64,000 nt of DNA from Paenibacillus sp. 453mf (GTDB lineage Bacteria > Bacillota > Bacilli > Paenibacillales > Paenibacillaceae), in contig NZ_FPAC01000001.1 of assembly GCF_900116105.1 (NCBI RefSeq), forward strand, positions 1,540,862-1,604,861, written 5' to 3'. Numbering within the stretch: position 1 is the first letter of the stretch; every line of letters starts with the position of its first letter. Of this stretch, positions 61,353 to 64,000 are shown piece after piece. The notes beneath the pieces were generated by a model that searched no databases, was not told where the DNA came from, and was given only the letters and a program-made list of their open reading frames with translations. A program made the translations under genes and the position numbers.

Positions 61353-61787
61353 ATGCTGCACTCCTTGTCTCCTGAAGATCTGCTGCCCGGCTCCAAACCA
61401 TGGATTCTTGTTGACAAAGTGCTGCAATCAGATGAAGCAGCCCGGATATCAACCATAAAGCTAATAAGTTTAAGCGATTATTTTTTGCAAGGACATTTTA
61501 AGAGCTACAGTATATATCCAGGTGTCTTGCTTATTGAGGGCATTCGACAAAGCCTGCATTTGCTTCTGAAGTCAGGCTGCTCTTCTAAAAATAATAATGT
61601 AGAGCTTACGAACATGCAGGTTCGATTTCTCATGCCTGTGCTTCCGGGGGATGTTATTAAATACGTGGTTCACATTCAAGAGCTTCAAGATGTAAAAAAG
61701 GACGATTTCTTTGACGTGTTCGCAGCCGGCACAGTTGAGAACAAGCCTATAATTACTTTCAAAGCAAAATGCAGGAATTGGAAATAA
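61353..61787 (+). CDS. FabZ-like 3-hydroxyacyl-ACP dehydratase
   Basis: A protein of 144 residues: LPGSKPWILVDKVLQSDEAA, DYFLQGHFKSYSIYPGVLLI with catalytic His48, and EGIRQSLHLL with Glu62, then VRFLMPVLPGDVIKYVV. Both catalytic residues of the FabZ fold are present. It would remove water from the 3-hydroxyacyl-ACP made by the ketoreductase, giving an enoyl chain. No enoyl reductase is seen in the locus, so double bonds may remain, as in polyenes. Start ATG behind AAGGGGG. Confidence 0.85.
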   Translation: MLHSLSPEDLLPGSKPWILVDKVLQSDEAARISTIKLISLSDYFLQGHFKSYSIYPGVLLIEGIRQSLHLLLKSGCSSKNNNVELTNMQVRFLMPVLPGDVIKYVVHIQELQDVKKDDFFDVFAAGTVENKPIITFKAKCRNWK

Positions 61788-61892
61788 AAGCCGAACATTT
61801 GAGTGGATGAAGCAGAGCGCCATAGCACGATTTGGATGATAATAAAATTGTACTTCGGCCGAAGTAACAACCATTCCACGGAGGTAAGAAAA

Positions 61893-62417
61893 ATGATTAC
61901 AAAACTTCTTAAAAAAGCATCTATGACATTGCCTAACTCAAACAGTACCACGGTATTGGAGCTTGCTGACGGTCGTTCCGAAAAACTTTATTTCTCTCAA
62001 GTGAAGCCTACAGAATTTACGGTGTCTGACTCAGAATTCACAATGAAATCCGGCATCAGCGTTGAGCTTGACATCAAAAATGTTGATCTCGTAGCGACAT
62101 CTGAAGTTTTGTGGCCAGGTGAAAAAGTCTATGTACGCGGAGGGAATGCATCAACTGGCAAAGCTTTGAAGGGCGAAGTGAGTATTCCACTGGGCATGAA
62201 CATTAACAGCAATGTTCCGGGCGAAACTTGGCTTTACTGGGATATTGAAACACCGGAAGGTACATTCGTGAATCAAACTCCCATTCACATGACTGGAATG
62301 GTGAAAGGACTTCCACCGCAAGCTACTGAGTTTTCATCCCAGGATGTAATCTCGCTCTATGATCAGCTTGATGGCAAGTTCGCTGGCACAATCTATGCCT
62401 GCACGCAAGTTACCTAA
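61893..62417 (+). CDS. Unknown beta-rich protein of the biosynthetic locus
   Basis: A soluble protein of 174 residues without signal peptide, rich in predicted strands (VLELADGRSEKLYFSQVKPT, VEVLWPGEKVYVRGGNAS-like segments, GETWLYWDIETPEGTFVNQT, PIHMTGMVKGLPPQ). I do not recognise the family. It could be a lipocalin-like or beta-sandwich binding protein or cyclase. The start is the ATG at 61893 behind ACGGAGGT; the frame is open further upstream but without conserved content. It is the last gene of the second operon, closed by a strong terminator-like hairpin. Confidence 0.75.
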   Translation: MITKLLKKASMTLPNSNSTTVLELADGRSEKLYFSQVKPTEFTVSDSEFTMKSGISVELDIKNVDLVATSEVLWPGEKVYVRGGNASTGKALKGEVSIPLGMNINSNVPGETWLYWDIETPEGTFVNQTPIHMTGMVKGLPPQATEFSSQDVISLYDQLDGKFAGTIYACTQVT

Positions 62418-62456
62418 TCATTGATCTAAAGGCACATTGCAGCACAGAAGTTACAG

Positions 62457-62498
62457 CTCGACAAATCAGTCTTCGGACTGATTTGTCGAGATTTTCTT
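62457..62498 (+). terminator. Strong UUCG-loop terminator
   Basis: CTCGACAAATCAGTC and its exact complement enclose a TTCG loop (15-bp perfect stem), followed by ATTTTCTT. It separates the second operon from the FAD-oxidoreductase gene; read-through is possible since that gene starts 17 bases later. Confidence 0.92.
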
Positions 62499-62514
62499 GA
62501 AGGGAGACGAATGA

Positions 62515-63711
62515 ATGTATGATGCCGTTATCGTTGGGGCCAGGTGTGCCGGAGCAGCACTTGCCATTTTTCTGGCTCAAAAGGGTTACAAAGTCGCTAT
62601 GGTAGATCGCGATACGTTCCCTAGTCATACGACTTCTACGCATGTGACGGGTGAGATTGATATCTATCAAAGGCTGGGTGTGCTGGAACAGCTTGAAGCC
62701 GCTGGAGCTCCTTCGCTCCGACGAATGCATGTTCATCTGGGTACCAGCAGCTTTGAATCAGATATGCTGGTGACACCAAGAGCTATTGGGCTTCGCCGTT
62801 ACCATTTTGACCAAATTCTCATTCAAAAAGCGATGTCATACCCTACGGTAAGCTTTGAACAAGGGAGCTTGGTTACCGGGCTGATCCAGGATCGGGGAAA
62901 GGTTCAGGGAATAAGCATCAGAAAAGGAGCCGTTCAAAAAGAATTAATGGCAAACGTCATTGTTGGAGCAGACGGATATTTTTCCTTTGTCGCAAGCAGG
63001 GTGAATGCCGCATCGTATGAGACCTCTCCGTTAATGAGGCCAGCTTATTACGGTTATTTCAGGAATGTTAAACCGTTGCCTATACCGGCAGTTGAGTGGT
63101 TCTGGAACGAGGAGGATATCATTTTCTGCAACCCGACTGATGACGACCTTCATACCGTATTGGTAATGCCGCCTATGTCGGAGATGAAACGCTGGATGAG
63201 AAGTCCAAAGGATATGCTGCTAGAACGAATAACAAAAATACCCGGACTGCATGAACGGATGCAAGCAGCACAGCTGTCTGATCGAGTTCGAGGCATTGGA
63301 GCGAGACCCATGTATTTAAAGCAAGCATATGGACAAGGCTGGGCTCTTGTAGGAGACGCAGGAGCGTATGTACATCCGGTTACCGGTTCAGGAATGGATA
63401 ATGCCGTAGGAAGCGCGGAGCTATTGAGCAAGGCACTCCATGAAGTGTTCACTGGACAGGCTTCTTGGGAAAACGCTTTGAAGACCTATCAGACCAAGCG
63501 TGATGAGCTAATCAAGCCGCAGATGCATGGGGCCCATGTATCCATGAACAGGGCTGATCAAGCCATTAACTACGAGAAGCTTCAATGGCTGCAAGCCTTA
63601 TGCACTTTTCCTGGCTTGACTCATGACTTAGCAGCAAACGTGAAAGAGGTTGCCAGAATACTCGGCAATGAACGGTATGAACAGCTCGAAAAAATGATGA
63701 TGCCAAATTAA
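62515..63711 (+). CDS. FAD-dependent oxidoreductase/monooxygenase
   Basis: A flavoprotein of 398 residues of the PHBH/geranylgeranyl-reductase-like group: dinucleotide loop YDAVIVGARCAGAALAIFLA, VAMVDRDTF, the DG motif IVGADGYFSFVASRV and the GD motif WALVGDAGAYVHPVTGSGMD. The first glycine motif is GARCAGAA, as in FAD-dependent halogenases and hydroxylases of natural product pathways. The halogenase motif W-x-W-x-I-P is not seen, so hydroxylation, epoxidation or reduction is more likely. It begins right after a terminator. Start ATG at 62515 behind GGGAGACG. Confidence 0.87.
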   Translation: MYDAVIVGARCAGAALAIFLAQKGYKVAMVDRDTFPSHTTSTHVTGEIDIYQRLGVLEQLEAAGAPSLRRMHVHLGTSSFESDMLVTPRAIGLRRYHFDQILIQKAMSYPTVSFEQGSLVTGLIQDRGKVQGISIRKGAVQKELMANVIVGADGYFSFVASRVNAASYETSPLMRPAYYGYFRNVKPLPIPAVEWFWNEEDIIFCNPTDDDLHTVLVMPPMSEMKRWMRSPKDMLLERITKIPGLHERMQAAQLSDRVRGIGARPMYLKQAYGQGWALVGDAGAYVHPVTGSGMDNAVGSAELLSKALHEVFTGQASWENALKTYQTKRDELIKPQMHGAHVSMNRADQAINYEKLQWLQALCTFPGLTHDLAANVKEVARILGNERYEQLEKMMMPN

Positions 63712-63728
63712 CGGAGGGGGAAGCGAAC

Positions 63729-64000
63729 ATGCTTAGCGAAGACAGAAGACATACGGTCAATGTGATTCATCTGGAGTCTACACCTGAAACGGTATGGAGG
63801 ATGATTGCCACTGTTTCCGGCTCAAATGCCTATTTGAGCGATTTCGGAAGCAGCACCGGGGATCCAGACCATCCGCAGGCGGGTGACAAATTCCGTTTTA
63901 CTTATGGGGATATCGAAAATGAAACGGAATGTATAGCTTCTCAATTTCCACACATGTACAAGCTATCGGATTGTTATGTCTCTATTCTGTCTAACGGCGA
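63729..64000 (+). CDS. SRPBCC (AHSA1/START-fold) protein, 3' end outside window
   Basis: The first 90 residues are visible: TVNVIHLESTPETVWRMI is the typical opening of SRPBCC proteins, followed by AGDKFRFTYGDIENETECIA. This fold includes polyketide cyclases and ligand-binding proteins. It starts 18 bases after the FAD gene, with GGAGGGGG in front of the ATG. It is probably co-transcribed and part of the tailoring set. Confidence 0.78.
   Translation, partial: MLSEDRRHTVNVIHLESTPETVWRMIATVSGSNAYLSDFGSSTGDPDHPQAGDKFRFTYGDIENETECIASQFPHMYKLSDCYVSILSNG

Noticed and set aside
62515..63711. FAD-dependent halogenase
   Set aside because: The W-x-W-x-I-P motif and the active-site Lys context were not found; a general FAD oxidoreductase is safer.
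47690..64000. Calling the locus an enediyne gene cluster
   Set aside because: Only the accessory trio is present. No iterative multidomain synthase and no obvious enediyne-type thioesterase are seen; the ketosynthases are separate type II enzymes.

Overview
The window looks like chromosomal DNA of a Paenibacillaceae member (Bacillota), most probably Paenibacillus. Supporting signs are moderate GC, strong AGGAGG-type ribosome binding sites, many TTG and GTG starts, stem-loop plus T-tract terminators, an SLH-domain surface protein, a copper-amine-oxidase-like stalk protein, RNase J, PsiE and YndM/DUF2512 families, and many AraC, aldo/keto reductase and Gfo/Idh/MocA genes. I saw no rRNA, tRNA, CRISPR array or prophage.

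Region 1 (1-31 kb) is accessory and housekeeping DNA: an AraC regulator coupled to an EamA exporter, a BCCT osmolyte carrier, psiE, a MerR regulator beside a textbook 19-bp-spacer MerR promoter that faces a DUF554 gene, an Mrr-like nuclease, an ABC exporter behind a leader-peptide attenuator, a Mef-like MFS pump, RNase J, oxidoreductases, a thermitase-like protease, an SLH beta-lactamase-fold hydrolase, a heterodimeric ABC exporter, and a Kef/NapA antiporter behind a terminator-containing leader. Three decayed genes lie here (GNAT, MFS, sulfatase).

Region 2 (31-47 kb) is transport and sugar metabolism: a complete ECF transporter operon (S, fused AA', T) with a divergent RpiR regulator and a PHP-domain hydrolase, a PLP aminotransferase, an unknown protein built of two tandem copies of one domain, two dehydrogenase/TIM-barrel-isomerase pairs with an AraC regulator, a MATE pump, pdxK and glsA. 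A small inverted-repeat element occurs at four places (11.4, 21.3, 38.7 and 41.7 kb). In each copy one end carries an outward TTGATT-N17-TATRAA promoter.

Region 3 (47.7 kb to the right edge) is the most interesting part: a biosynthetic locus. Two RnfD/UnbU-like membrane proteins precede an operon holding an AraC-like regulator, a TPR-like anchored protein, three ketosynthase-like proteins (two with full Cys-His-His triads, one short and Cys-less), a FabG-like ketoreductase, an acyl carrier protein, a DUF1702 (UnbL-like) protein and an ASPIC/UnbV lipoprotein. After a DinB-like gene, a second operon starts with a paralogous regulator and adds a methyltransferase, a cupin, two FabZ-like dehydratases (one lacking the catalytic His), an unknown beta-rich protein, an FAD oxidoreductase and an SRPBCC protein cut by the window edge. 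The UnbU/UnbL/UnbV set is known to me from enediyne clusters, but no enediyne polyketide synthase is present. The locus therefore reads as a dissociated (type II), highly reducing ketosynthase pathway that shares the enigmatic enediyne accessory set. The product cannot be named from sequence.
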